From assembly GCF_042477335.2 (NCBI RefSeq), contig NC_091262.1:42753001-42817000 (forward strand): DNA of 64,000 bases. Reading direction: 5' to 3'. A program made the translations under genes and the position numbers. The notes under the pieces were generated by a model. That model was not told the DNA's origin, ran no database searches, and was given only the letters and a program-made list of their open reading frames with translations. Below, piece by piece: positions 24,861 through 35,404 of this stretch. This DNA is from Ovis canadensis (Eukaryota > Chordata > Mammalia > Artiodactyla > Bovidae). Numbering within the stretch: position 1 is the stretch's first letter; each line of letters starts with the position of its first letter.

Positions 24861-26432
24861 TTGTTTTTAATTTATTTTAATTGGAGGCTAATTACTTTAC
24901 AGTATTGTGGTGGTTTCTGCCATACATTCACATGAATCAGCCGTGGCTGTACATGTGTTCCCCATCCTGACCCTCCCTCCCGCCTCCCTCCCCACCCCAT
25001 CCCTCAGGGTCATCCCAGTGCACCAGCCCTGAGCACCCTGTCTCATGCATCGAACCTGGACTGGTGATCTGTTTCACATATGATAATATACATGTTTCAA
25101 TGCTATTCCCTCAAATCATTCCACCCTCACCTTCTCCCACAGAGTCCAAAAGTCTGTTCTTTACATCTGTATCTCTTTTGCTGTCTCGCATACAGGGTTA
25201 TCGTTACCATCTTTCTAAATTCCATACATTTGTGTTAGTATACTATATTGGTGTTTTTCTTTCTGACTTACTTCTCTCTCTATTATAGGCTCCAGTTTCA
25301 TCCACCTCATTAGAACTGATTCAAATGCATTCTTTTTAATAGCTGAGTAATATTCCATTGTGTGTATGTACCACAGCTTTCTTATCCATTCATCTGCTGA
25401 TGGACATCTAGGTTGCCTCCATGTCCTGGCTATTGTAAACAGTGCTGTGATGAGAGATACACGTGCCTCTTTCAATTCTGGTTTCCTCAGTATGCATGCC
25501 CAGCAGTGGGATTGCTGGGTTGTATGGCAGTTCTCTATTTCCAGTTTTTTAAGGAATCTCCACACTATTCTCCATGGTGGCTGTAGTAGTTTGCATTCCC
25601 ACCAACAGTGTAAGAGGGTTCCCTTTTCTCCACACCCACTCCAGCATTTATTGCTTGTAGACTTTTGGATTGCAGCCATTCTGACTGGCGTGAAATGGTA
25701 CCTCATTGTGGTTTTGATTTGCATTTCTCTGATAATGAGTGATGTTGAGCATCTTTTCATGTGTTTGTTAGCCATTTGTATGTCTTTTTTGGAGAAATGT
25801 CTATTTAGTTCTTTGGCCCATTTTTTGATTGGGTTGCTTATTTTTCTGGAATTGAGCAGCAGGAGTTGCTTGTGTATTTTTGAGATTAATTCTTTGTCAG
25901 TTGCTTCATTTGTTATTATTTTCTCCCATTCTGAAGACTGTCTTTCACCTTGCTTATAGTTTCCTTTGTTGTGCAAAAGCTTTTAAGTTTAATTAGGTCC
26001 CATTTGTTTATTTTTTCTTTTATTTCCATTACTCTGGGAGGTGGGTCATAGAGGATCCTCCTATGATGTACGTCAGAGTGTTTTGCCTATGTTTTCCTCT
26101 AGGAGTTTTATAGTTTCTGGTCTTACATTTAGATCTTTAATCCATTTTGAGTTTATTTTTGTGTGCGGTGTTAGAAAGTGTTCCAGTTTCATTCTTTTAC
26201 AAGTGGTTGACCAGTTTTCCCAGCACCACTTGTTAAAGAGATTGTCTTTTCTCCATTGTATATTCTTGCCTCCTTTGTCAAAGATAAGGTGTCCATAGGT
26301 GTGTGGATTTATCTCTGGGCTTTCTATTTTCTTCCATTGATCTATGTTTCTGTCTTTGTGCCAGTACCATACCGTCTTGATGACTGTTGCTTTGTAGTAG
26401 AGCCTGAAGTCAGGCAGGTTGATTCCTCCAGT
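24861..26432 (-). mobile_element. 5'-truncated L1 LINE, antisense, with target duplication
   Basis: The minus strand at 25215-25976 encodes a typical L1 ORF2 C-terminus (WKKLEIE-like block, then [30 protein letters not shown] and EKHQYSILT). The low-coordinate end is T-rich, as expected for an antisense poly-A tail. AGGAAGGAT occurs at 24852-24860 and again at 26433-26441, a 9-bp target-site duplication. ORF2 is incomplete (no RT or endonuclease), so the copy is dead. Confidence 0.92.
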
Positions 26433-26479
26433 AGGAAGGATATTTTAATAGGAACATGCAGGGTCTATGGAAAGTACCG

Positions 26480-26700
26480 TCCTAGGTGGCGCTAATGATA
26501 AAGAACCTGCCTACCAATGCAGAAGATGCAAGGGACATGGTTTGATCCCTGAATCAGGAAGATCCCCTGGAGGAGGAACTGGCAACCCACTCCAGTATTC
26601 TTGTCTGGAGAATCCCACGAACAGAGAAGCCTGGTGAGCGCTAGTCCATACGGTCGCAAAGTGTCAGACATGACTGAAGTGACTTGGCACGCACATAGCA
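26480..26700 (+). mobile_element. Bov-tA type SINE, sense
   Basis: Reads ggtggcgctaatgataaaga through agatcccctggaggaggaac to gtgtcagacatgactgaagt. The tRNA-like head comes first, so it is in sense orientation. Confidence 0.88.
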
Positions 26701-27204
26701 CGCATGGGGAGTATACATTACAATGCCAAGTCTTTCTCATGCATCATGAGGTTCAGCCCAGCAGGCGGAGAGGCAGCTGGCTGGGCTGATAGTCCTGGGA
26801 AAGGAGGAGTTTACATCCTGTCCAAGCCTTTTTCTGCTGCTTTCCTTCTTGAGCCCAGGCTTTGTCCTTCCTGCTGGTTGCCTCAGGCTGGTCCTGACCC
26901 TTCTCAGAGGCTTGTCTGTGCACAGAACAACACCCAACACCACCACGTAGTACAACAGCTCCCACCACCAAAAGCTACCCCGACGTACCAGGGGCACTAA
27001 GTGTGGTCAGAGATCTCCTGAACTTTCTGTCCAGCAGACAGCAGCCAGAGTGCCCAGAGCAGAGAATGTTGCAAGCACAGTGGTTCTACCGTGGGGGTGA
27101 TTTCTGTCTCCCTGGGGACACCTGGCAATCTCTGGAGACAACTGGAGTCACGACTAGAGGGATGTATTGGCATCCAGTGGGCAGAGGCCAGGGATGCTGC
27201 TTCC
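26701..27204. other. Intergenic sequence, nothing recognised
   Basis: The stretch lies between two SINE-type repeats. Contains gtgatttctgtctccctggg and tctggagacaactggagtca, perhaps an old repeat, but not identifiable. Confidence 0.4.
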
Positions 27205-27330
27205 GCTTTATGTTTTGGTGTTTTGGCTACGAACCATGTGGGATCCTAGCTCCCCAACCAGGACTCAGCCCACACCCCTTGCATTGGAAAGCAAAGTCTT
27301 AGCCACTGGACCCCAGGGATGCCGCTAAAC
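27205..27330 (-). mobile_element. CHR-type SINE fragment, antisense
   Basis: The stretch tagctccccaaccaggactc, then gcaaagtcttagccactgga and ccccagggatgcc is the antisense tRNA-like end of a CHR SINE. Confidence 0.6.
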
Positions 27331-27456
27331 ATTGTGCAATGCACAAGACAGTCCTCACAACAAAGAATTATCCGGTCCCCAGAGGTCAACAGTGCCAAGG
27401 CTGAAAAAACCCTAGTCAAGAGAAACGAGATCAAGAAAATCTATTCTCAACCTTCT

Positions 27457-27675
27457 GCATGTGTGCTTACTCAGTTGTGTCCAACTCTTTGCAACCCCAT
27501 AGACTGTAACCCACCAGGCTCTTCTGTCCATGGGATTTCCCAGGCAAGAATACTGGAGCGGATTACCGTTTCCTACTCCAAGGGATCTTCCCGACCCAGG
27601 GATCAAACCCGTGTCTCCTGTGTCTCCTGCACTGGCAGCCAGATTCTTTACCACTGAGCTACCTGGGAAGCCCTT
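27457..27675 (-). mobile_element. Bov-tA type SINE, antisense
   Basis: Reads gtgcttactcagttgtgtcc through caggcaagaatactggagcg to ctgagctacctgggaagccc. Confidence 0.9.
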
Positions 27676-27836
27676 CCTAGACGAACCCCTAAAATGAATC
27701 AAACCAGCTATAGTTGGATTTATGTCTCTGTTCATGTGCTGAAGCAAGGGAAACCCATGCCACTTTACTATTTTAAAGTAAAGAAATAAACCCTTTTGTT
27801 TTTAGTTTAATAGGAGAAAGGCTTGTTTAGCTGAGC

Positions 27837-29255
27837 AATTCCAGCTGAGCTATTTAAAATCCTAAAAGATGATGCTATTAAAATGCTACACACAATATGC
27901 CAGCAAATTTGGGAAACTCAGCAGCGGCCACAGGGCTAGAAAAGGTCAGTTTTCATTCCAATGCCAAAGAAAGGCAATTCCAAAGAATATTCAGACTACT
28001 GCACAATTGTACTCATTTTACATGCTAGCAAGGTTATGCTCAAAATCCTTCAAGGTAGGCTTCAGAAGTATGTGAACTGAGAACTTCTAGATGTTCAAGC
28101 TGTATTTAGAAAGACAGAGGAACCAGAAATCAAATTGCTAGCATCTGTCGGATCACAGAGGAAGGAAGGGAGTTCCAGAAAAACATCTGCTTCATAGAGT
28201 GTGCCAAAGCCTTTGACTGTGTGGATCACAATAAACTGTAGAAAATTCTGAAAGAGATGGGAATACCAGACCACCTGGCCTGCCTCTTGAGAAACCTATA
28301 TGCAGGTCAGGAAGCAACAGTTAGAACTGGACATGGAACAACAGACTGATTCCAAATTGGGAAAGGAGTACGTCAAGGCTGTATATTGTCACCCTGCTTA
28401 TTTAACTAATATACAGACTACAGCATGCAAAATGCCAGCCTGGATGAAGCACAAGCTGGAATCAGGATTGCCAGGAGAAATAGCAACAACCTGAGATATG
28501 CAGATGACACCATCCTCATGGCAGAAAGTAAAGAGGAACTAAAGAGCCTCTTGAGGAAAATGAAAGAGAAGAGTGAAAAAGCAGGCTTAAAACTCAACAT
28601 TCAAAAAATGAAGATCATGTTATCTGGTCCCATCACTTTATGGCAAATAGATGGGGAAACAATGGAAACAGTGAGAGACTTTGTTTTCTTGGGCTCCAAA
28701 ATCACTGCAGATGGTGACTGCAGCCATGAAATTAAAAGACGCTTGCTCCTTAGAAGAAAATTTATGACAAACCTAGACTGTATTAACAGACTCCACTTTG
28801 CCAACAAAGGTCGGTATAATCAGAGCTATGGTTTTTCTAGTAGTCATGTATGGATGTGAAAGGTGGACCATAAAGAAGGCTGAGCACTGAAGAATTGATG
28901 CTTTTGAACTGTGGTGCTGGAGAAGACTTGAGAGTTCCTTGGACATCAAGGAAATCAAACCAATCAATCCTAAAGGAAATCAACCCTGAATATTCATTGG
29001 AAGGACTGATGCTACAGTTGAAGCTCCTATATACTGTGTACCAGATGCAGAGCCAACTCATTGGAAAATACCCTGATGCTGGGAAAGACTGAAGGCAAAA
29101 GGAGACGGGGGCGGCAGAGGATAAGATGGTTAGATTGCATCACAGACTCGATGGACATGAGTTTGAGCAAACTTCGGGAGATAGCGAAGGACCGGGAAGT
29201 GTGCTGCTGTTCATGGGGTCACAGAGTCAGATAGGACTTAGCAACTGAACAACAG
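27837..29255 (+). mobile_element. BovB (RTE) LINE, 5'-truncated, sense
   Basis: Carries the reverse-transcriptase C-terminal half in broken frames: RYADDTILMAESKEELKSLL with the YADD motif, then FLGSKITADGDCSHEIKRR and the 3' end phrase ggaaagactgaaggcaaaag. Stops and indels interrupt the reading frame (for example around 28080 and 28240), so it is inactive. Confidence 0.93.
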
Positions 29256-29409
29256 GGCTTGTCAAATCAACTCTCTGACCTAAGGACTCCACCTGGTGGT
29301 TCTCTCTGGAATGAAGTGAAGTTTACATTGGTTCTTTTTTATTTTGAAAAAAAACACAAAGCAAAATTTCAGAACAGTTGAACAATTTGAAAACAAATTA
29401 CTAACACAC

Positions 29410-30197
29410 TACCCTCAGTTCAGTTCAGTCGCTCAGTCGTGTCCAACTCTGCGACCCCATGAACTGCAGCATGCCAGGCCGCCCTGTCCATCACCAACTC
29501 CCGGAGTCCACTCAAACTCATGTGCACTGAGTCAGTGATGCCATCCAACCACTTCATCCTCTGTCGTCCCCTTCTCCTCCTGCCCTCAATCTTTCCCAGC
29601 ATTAGGGTCTTTTCCAATGAGTCAGCTGTTTGCATCAGGTGGCCAAAGTATTGGAGTTTCAGCTTCAACATCAGTCCTTCCAATGAACAGCCAGGACTGA
29701 TCTCCTTTAGGGATCTCCTCGTAGTCCGAGGGACTCTCAAGAGTCTTCTCCAACACCACAGTTCAAAAGCATCAATTCTTCAGTGCTCAGCTTTCTTTAT
29801 AGTCCAACTCTCACATCCATACATGACTACTGGAAAAACCATAGCCTTAACTAGAAGGACCTTTGTTGGCAAAGTAATGTCTCTGCTTTTTAATATGCTG
29901 TCTAGGTTGGTCATAACTTTCCTTCCAAGGAGTAAGCATCTTTTAATTTCATGGCTGCAATCACCATCTGCAGTGATTTTGGAGCCCAGAAAAATAAAGT
30001 CAGCCACTCTTTCCACTGTTTCCCCATCTATTTGTCATTAAGTGATGGGACCAGATGCAGTGATCTTAGTTTTCTGAATGTTGAACTTTAAGCCAACTTT
30101 TTCACTCTCCTCTTTCACTTTCATCAAGAGGCTCTTTAGGTCTTCTTCATTTTCTGCCATAAGGGTGGTGTTATCTGCATATCTGAGGTTACCCTAT
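29410..30197 (-). mobile_element. BovB LINE 3' end, antisense
   Basis: Starts agttcagtcgctcagtcgtg. The minus strand encodes VADFIFLGSKITADGDCSHE and VMYGCESWTIKKAEH, the BovB C-terminal block. It lies about 150 bp from the sense BovB at 27837-29255, forming an inverted pair. Confidence 0.93.
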
Positions 30198-30199
30198 CA

Positions 30200-30670
30200 C
30201 CCCCTAAACACTTTAGATCATTTCCTATCAACAAGTATCTTCTCCTACATAACCATGGGAATCAGAAAGTTGATACTGATACATTTCTACTGCCCATCCT
30301 CTGACTAGATTCACCTCTTGCTAGCTGTCCTGATAATGCCCTTAGCACAAGGGTCCAGTTTACATCATACTCTGCACATACTCATCATGGCTCTCATCTC
30401 CTTCAGTTTAGAATAGTTCCTTGATTCTTTGACTTTCGTGACCCTGAACATTTTCAAGATGACCAGCCCTCAGCCCAAGTCCTGAAGGACTTACAGGCTG
30501 TCCTTCAGTGTGTGCTTGTCTGAGGTTTCCTCACATTGCCATTCAGGTCAAGCATCTTTGACATAAATCTGTCAGAAGCAATGTTGTGTTCTTCTTATTG
30601 CATCCTAGTAGGTGATACAGGACTTTGATTTATTTCATTATGGGTGACGTTATCTTTAATCACGTGAAGA
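30200..30670 (-). mobile_element. Old mammalian L1 (L1M type) 3' fragment, antisense
   Basis: Phrases such as cttctcctacataaccatgg, ctccttcagtttagaatagt and ctgaggtttcctcacattgc match the order seen in L1M 3' ends. Confidence 0.65.
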
Positions 30671-30992
30671 GGATTCCCCGTCCCTGGGCTATGAAGCAGA
30701 AAATGTTTTCCTGTCCCAGACCTACATGACCATAGTAAAACTGACCCCACCCCCTGCCCAGAGGAGAACAAAAGATGCTGTCAATGGGTAGAGCTTCCTG
30801 AAGTAAAAACTTCTCCTTTTGCTGATGTCTCTTCTTGAATTGGACCTTTTGGAAGCTCATTTCTTCTACAAAATGGAAGAGGCAGTCACATTTTCTATCC
30901 ATTTGATTCAAATTACAGCCCAAATTATGATTTGGTGATTTGGGGACTAAGATGTTTTCTTAGACCAAACTGGATTACAGGGAGGATGTTCT
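30671..30992. other. Intergenic sequence, nothing recognised
   Basis: Short unique stretch between an L1M fragment and a SINE. Open frames are brief and unsupported. Confidence 0.4.
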
Positions 30993-31195
30993 GTGTGTTA
31001 GTTGCTCAGTCATGTCTCACTCTTTGTGACCCCATGGACTGTAGCTCCACCAGGCTCCTCTGTCCATGGAATTCTCCAGGCATAAATACTGGAGTGGGTT
31101 GTCATTTCCTTCTCCAGCGGATCTTCCCAACCCAGAGATTGAACCTGGGTAGTCCTGCATTGTAGGCATAAGGACAGTATTCCTGCTACCTGTGA
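30993..31195 (-). mobile_element. Bov-tA type SINE, antisense, end degraded
   Basis: Reads gttgctcagtcatgtctcac through caccaggctcctctgtccat to agcggatcttcccaacccag. The tRNA-like end is diverged. Confidence 0.85.
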
Positions 31196-31264
31196 GGTTT
31201 TTGTATTTAAGCAGTTTAAACCCCCCTTCCCAAGAGTGAAAGGTAAGCCACAGAATATACTTAT

Positions 31265-31690
31265 ACCTAGAATATATATAATAAATTCCATAATGAACTG
31301 TTCAAAAAGCAGAGAACCCAATAGAAACAAATGGGTGAAAGACTTGAATGGGCACTTTGCAAAAATTACCAGAATGCAGCATAGGAAAAAATCCTCAACT
31401 TCATGGTAGCTCAGTAGTAAAGAATCTGCCTGCAATGCAGGGGACAAGGGTTCGATTCCTGGGTCAGGATGATCCCCTGGAGAAGGAAATGGGAACCCAC
31501 TCCTGTAATCCCATGGACAGAGGAGCCTGGAGGAATACAGTCCATGGGGTCACAAAGAGTCAGACATGACTGAGTGACTCAACAACAACAACATTAGTTA
31601 TTGAAGAAAAGCAAATCAAAAAAATTTTTATTTTGCCAAATTTAAACTTAAATTGAAGAAAGTAGGTAACACCACTAAACCATTCAGGTA
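31265..31690 (+). mobile_element. L1M-type fragments interrupted by a SINE
   Basis: Sequence such as gtgaaagacttgaatgggca, ctttgcaaaaattaccagaa before the SINE, and acattagttattgaagaaaa, gcaaatcaaaa after it, follows the L1 ORF2 order. It appears to resume after the BovB at about 34080. Confidence 0.55.
31398..31590 (+). mobile_element. Bov-tA type SINE, sense
   Basis: Reads tggtagctcagtagtaaaga through gatcccctggagaaggaaat to gtcagacatgactgagtgac. Confidence 0.88.
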
Positions 31691-31872
31691 AGACCTAAAT
31701 CAGATCCCTTATGATTATACATACACTGGAAGTGAGAAATAGATTCAAGGGATTAGATCTGATAAAAAAGTACCTGAAGAACTATGAACGGAGGTTCATG
31801 ACATTGTACAGGAGGCAGGGATCAAGACCATCCCCAAGAAAAAGAAATGCAAAAAGCAAACTGGTTGTCTTA

Positions 31873-32090
31873 AAGTGAAAGTGAAAGTGAAGTCTCTCAG
31901 TCGTGTCCGACTCTTTGCGACCTCATGGACTGTAGTCTACCAGGCTCCTCTGTCCATGGGATTTTCCAGGCAATAGTACTGGAGTGGATTGACATTTCCT
32001 TCTCTAGGGGATCTTCCCGACCCAGGGATCGAACCCAGGTCTTCCGCATTGTAGACAGACACTTTACTGTCTGAGCCACCAGGGAGGAGG
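31873..32090 (-). mobile_element. Bov-tA type SINE, antisense, inside BovB
   Basis: Reads aagtgaaagtgaaagtgaag, cagtcgtgtccgactctttg to ctgtctgagccaccagggag. BovB sequence continues on both sides (ggttgtctta / ggaggccttaaaaatagctg). Confidence 0.9.
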
Positions 32091-32707
32091 CCTTAAAAAT
32101 AGCTGTGAAAAGAAGAGAAGCAAAAGGCAAAGGGGAAAAGGAAAGATTTACCCATTTGAATGCAGAGTTCCAAAGAACAACAAGGAGAGATAAGAAAGCC
32201 TTCCTAAGTGATCAATGCAAAGAAATAGAGGAAAACAATAGAATGAAAGACTAGAAATCTCTTCAAGAAAATTAGAGATACCAAGGGAACACTTCATGCA
32301 AAGATGGGCACAATAAAGGACAGAAATGGTACGGACCTAATAGAAGCAGAAGATATTAAGAAGAGGTAGCAAGAATACACGAGAAACTAGACAAAAAAAA
32401 ATCTCCATGACCCAGATAATCATGAGGGTGTGATCACTCACCTAGAGCCAGACATCCTGGAATTCAAAGTCAAATGGGCCTTGGGAAGCATCACTATGAA
32501 CAAAGCTAGTGGAGGTAATGGAATTCCAGTTAAGCTATTTTCCTAAAAGATGATGCTGTGAAAGTGCTGCACTCAGTATGCCAGCAAATTTGGAAAACTC
32601 AGCAGTGGCCACAGGACTGGAAGAGGTCAGTTTTCATTCCAATCCCAAAGAAAGGCAATTCCAAAGAATATTCAGACTACTGCACAATTGCACTCATCTC
32701 ACATGCT

Positions 32708-32816
32708 ACCATCTTGCCTGGAGAATCCCAGGGATGGCGGAGCCTGGTGGGCTGCAGTCTATGGGGTCGCAGAGTCAGACACGACTGAAGTGACTTAGCA
32801 GCAGCAGCAGCAGCAC
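32708..32816 (+). mobile_element. Bov-A fragment, sense, inside BovB
   Basis: Reads cttgcctggagaatcccagg through tctatggggtcgcagagtca to gacttagcagcagcagcagc. It splits the BovB phrase cacatgcta / cacatgctagtaaag, whose repetition at both edges (32700-32708 and 32814-32822) looks like the target duplication. Confidence 0.88.
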
Positions 32817-34079
32817 ATGCTAGTAAAGTAATGCTCAAAATTCTCCATGCCAGGCTTCAGCAATACATGAACCGTGAACTTCCAGATGTTCAAGCTGGTT
32901 TTAGAAAAGTCAGAGGAACCAGAGATCAAATTGCCAACATCCGTTGGATTATCAAAAAAGCAAGAGAGTTCCAGAAAAATATCTACTTCTGCTTTATTGA
33001 CTATGCCAAAGCCTTTGTGTGGATCACAACAAACTGTGATCTTCTTAAAGAGATGGGAATACCAGACCACCTGACCTGCCTCCTGAGATATCTGTATGCT
33101 GGTCAAGAAGCAACAGTTAGAACTGGACATGAAACAACAGACTGATTCCAAATTGGGAAAGGAGTATGTCAAGGCTGTATATTGCCACCCTGCTTATTTA
33201 ACTTATATGCAGAGTACATCATGAGAAATGCTGGGCTGGATGAAGCACAAGCTGGAATCAAGATTGCCAGGAGAAATATCAATAACCTCAGATACACAGA
33301 TGACACCACCATTATGGCAGAAAGTGAAGAGGAACTAAAGAGCCTCTTGATGAAAGTGAAAGAGGAGAGTGAAAAAGTTGGCTTAAAGCTCAACATTCAG
33401 AAAACTAAGATCATGCATCCGGTCCCATCACTTCATGGCAAATAGATGGGGAAACAGTGAAAACAGTGACAGATTTTACTTTTTGGGCCTCCAAAATCAC
33501 TGCAGATGGTGACTGTAGCCATGAAATTAAAAGACACCTGCTCCTTGGAAGAAAAGTTATGACCAACCTAGACAGCATATTAAAAAGCAGAGACATTACT
33601 TTGCCAACAAAGGTCTGTCTAGTCAAAGCTATGGTTTTTCCAGTAGTCATGTATGGATGTGAGAGTTGGACTATAAAGAAAGCTGAGCACTGACAAATTG
33701 ATGCTTTTGAACTGTGGTGTTGGAGAAGACTCTTGAGAGTCCCTTGGATATAGCAAGGAGATCCAACCAATCCATCCTAAAGGAAATTAGTCTTGAAAAG
33801 TCACTGGAAGGACTGATGTTGAAGCTGAAACTCCAATACTTTAGCCACCTGATGTGAAGAACTGACTCATTGGAAAAGACCCTAATGCTGGGAAAGATTG
33901 AAGGCGAGAGGAGAAGGGGACGACAGAGGATAAGATGGTCGGATGGCATCACCGACTCAATGGACATGAGTTTGAGTAAACTCCAGCAGTTGGTGATGTA
34001 CAGGGAGGCGAGGTGCTGCAGTCCATGCGGTCGCAGAGAGTCAGGCACGACTGAGCGACTGAACTGAATTGAAAGCAAA

Positions 34080-34560
34080 GCATTAGTGCAATACCACCAG
34101 AGGCCCACCGGAATCGCTAAAATTATAAAGACTGACAGGGCCAGTGAAGCTGACATTGGAAGTGATGGAAACCATTATACACCACGAGAGTGTGGAAATG
34201 ATTTCAGCTTCTTGGCAGTAATGGTCAGGCATCATTTATTGATGATGCCGCACCCCGTGTCCCGTTAGCTCCACTCCTGGGGAATACAGGCGCAACTGCA
34301 TCAAGTTCATGCAGAGGAAGATTCACAACAGCGTTTCGGAGAATCGCCGGAACTGGAGCAACCGGCGCAACCAGAGGGTAAGGTGAGAAGCAAAATGGGT
34401 ATGTTATGGTATGAGAGGTGCAATGGAATTGCACACAGTAGCAAGTAAACAAAGCACTGATGCCTCCAACCTGGATGGATTCCAGGCAGGACACAACGCC
34501 GAAGAAACCAGGCCCAGAAGCGGACTGCACGCGTCTCTATGAAAAGCAAGCAAAACGAAT
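34080..34560 (+). mobile_element. Diverged L1M-type fragment
   Basis: The order gaatcgctaaaattataaag, agactgacagggccagtg, ttagctccactcctgggga, caatggaattgcacacagta and ctatgaaaagcaagcaaaac parallels the mammalian L1 ORF2 to 3' UTR. It continues the L1M left of the BovB insertion. Confidence 0.5.
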
Positions 34561-34732
34561 CTGTGGTGTGGGATTCGCTGCTGCCTTTGGGGGCGGGTTT
34601 GGAAGGTGGGTGTGGGAGGTAGTTTCCGAATAGTGTTTCTTCAGGTGTGCTCTCGCTGTTGCAGACCTCTGATCTGCGCACTTTCCTGCGTGTCAGGCTT
34701 CAGCAAGAACATCTTAACTCTCCAGTGGCAGC

Positions 34733-34860
34733 GGTGGTGGTTTAGTTGCTCAGTAGTGTCCGACTCTGAGACCCTATGGACTGTAGACTGCCAGTTTCCT
34801 CTGTCCGTGGGATTCTCCAGGCAGGAATACTGGAGTGGTTGCCATTTCCTCCTCCAAACT
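34733..34860 (-). mobile_element. Bov-A SINE fragment, antisense
   Basis: Reads gtggtttagttgctcagtag, ctgtccgtgggattctccag to ttgccatttcctcctccaaa. Confidence 0.85.
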
Positions 34861-35029
34861 GTCCAGCGAGCACAAGCCTAACAGCAAACTGGACCTTGAG
34901 AGGTGACCCAGCTCCAGTCTGCACAGGGGGCCAAAATCCGGGACCCATCATTGGATCCCACGAGGACAGTCACAGCCTCCCTTTCACCTCACGGTGCATT
35001 GATGCGCAAGGAAGTTACCCTCGGGGGTT

Positions 35030-35322
35030 TTCATACTTTGTTAGCTTGCGGATACAACGCTGCGGATACGTGAAAGGTACGGAAACACAATCAGAGGTGC
35101 AGCAAAGCGCGCGAGACATCGGGGGCAGAGCCCGAGCCCGAGCTGGAGCCTGGGAGGCGGAGCCCGAGCCCGGGGGCGTGGCTCCTCGATTGATACAGCC
35201 TGGATGCCCCGCTGCGCGCGCACGCGAACGGCGATTGGTGCTGCCTGGCGGCGCGCGCGGGGAACGCCGGGACGTCGGTGCGGTGGGACAAGCGGGAGGA
35301 GCGGCGGGCGGGAGGCTGCAGG
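35030..35322 (+). promoter_or_regulatory. SNRPA1: SNRPA1 CpG-island promoter and 5' UTR
   Basis: CpG density rises sharply from about 35,050. A GC-box-like gggggcgtgg (about 35171) and an inverted CCAAT box (attgg, 35234-35238) lie upstream of the ATG. No TATA box is obvious, as is usual for housekeeping snRNP genes. The transcription start is not defined by the sequence alone. The CpG-rich region continues into intron 1 to about 36.0 kb. Confidence 0.75.
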
Positions 35323-35404
35323 ATGGTGAAGCTGACGGCGGAGCTGATCGAGCAGGCGGCCCAGTACACCAACGCGGTGCGGGACCGAGAGCTGGACCTG
35401 CGGG
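35323..35404 (+). CDS. SNRPA1: SNRPA1 exon 1 (start codon)
   Basis: ATG sits in ctgcaggATGG, a good context (G at +4, A/G-rich before). Encodes MVKLTAELIEQAAQYTNAV, then RDRELDLR. The donor is cgg g|gtgagt. The phase-1 end makes Gly with exon 2. Confidence 0.96.

Larger units (their letters stand above)
31692..34078 (+). mobile_element. Long BovB (RTE) LINE, sense, with two SINE inserts
   Basis: This is the longest BovB here, about 2.1 kb after subtracting the inserts. It reads from agatcccttatgattataca past agccagacatcctggaattc, into RT (PDVQAGFRKVRGTRDQIANI; NNLRYTDDTTIMAESEEELK) and FWASKITADGDCSHEIKRHL to the 3' end. The RT motif is YTDD where BovB usually has YADD. Inserted SINEs and frameshifts make it inactive. 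Confidence 0.93.

Noticed and set aside
25215..25976. 253-codon minus-strand protein
   Set aside because: It is the C-terminus of L1 ORF2 in a 5'-truncated LINE, not a host gene.
26480..26560. tRNA-like sequence at the heads of SINEs
   Set aside because: The A and B box-like stretches belong to tRNA-derived SINEs. No standalone cloverleaf tRNA gene was seen.
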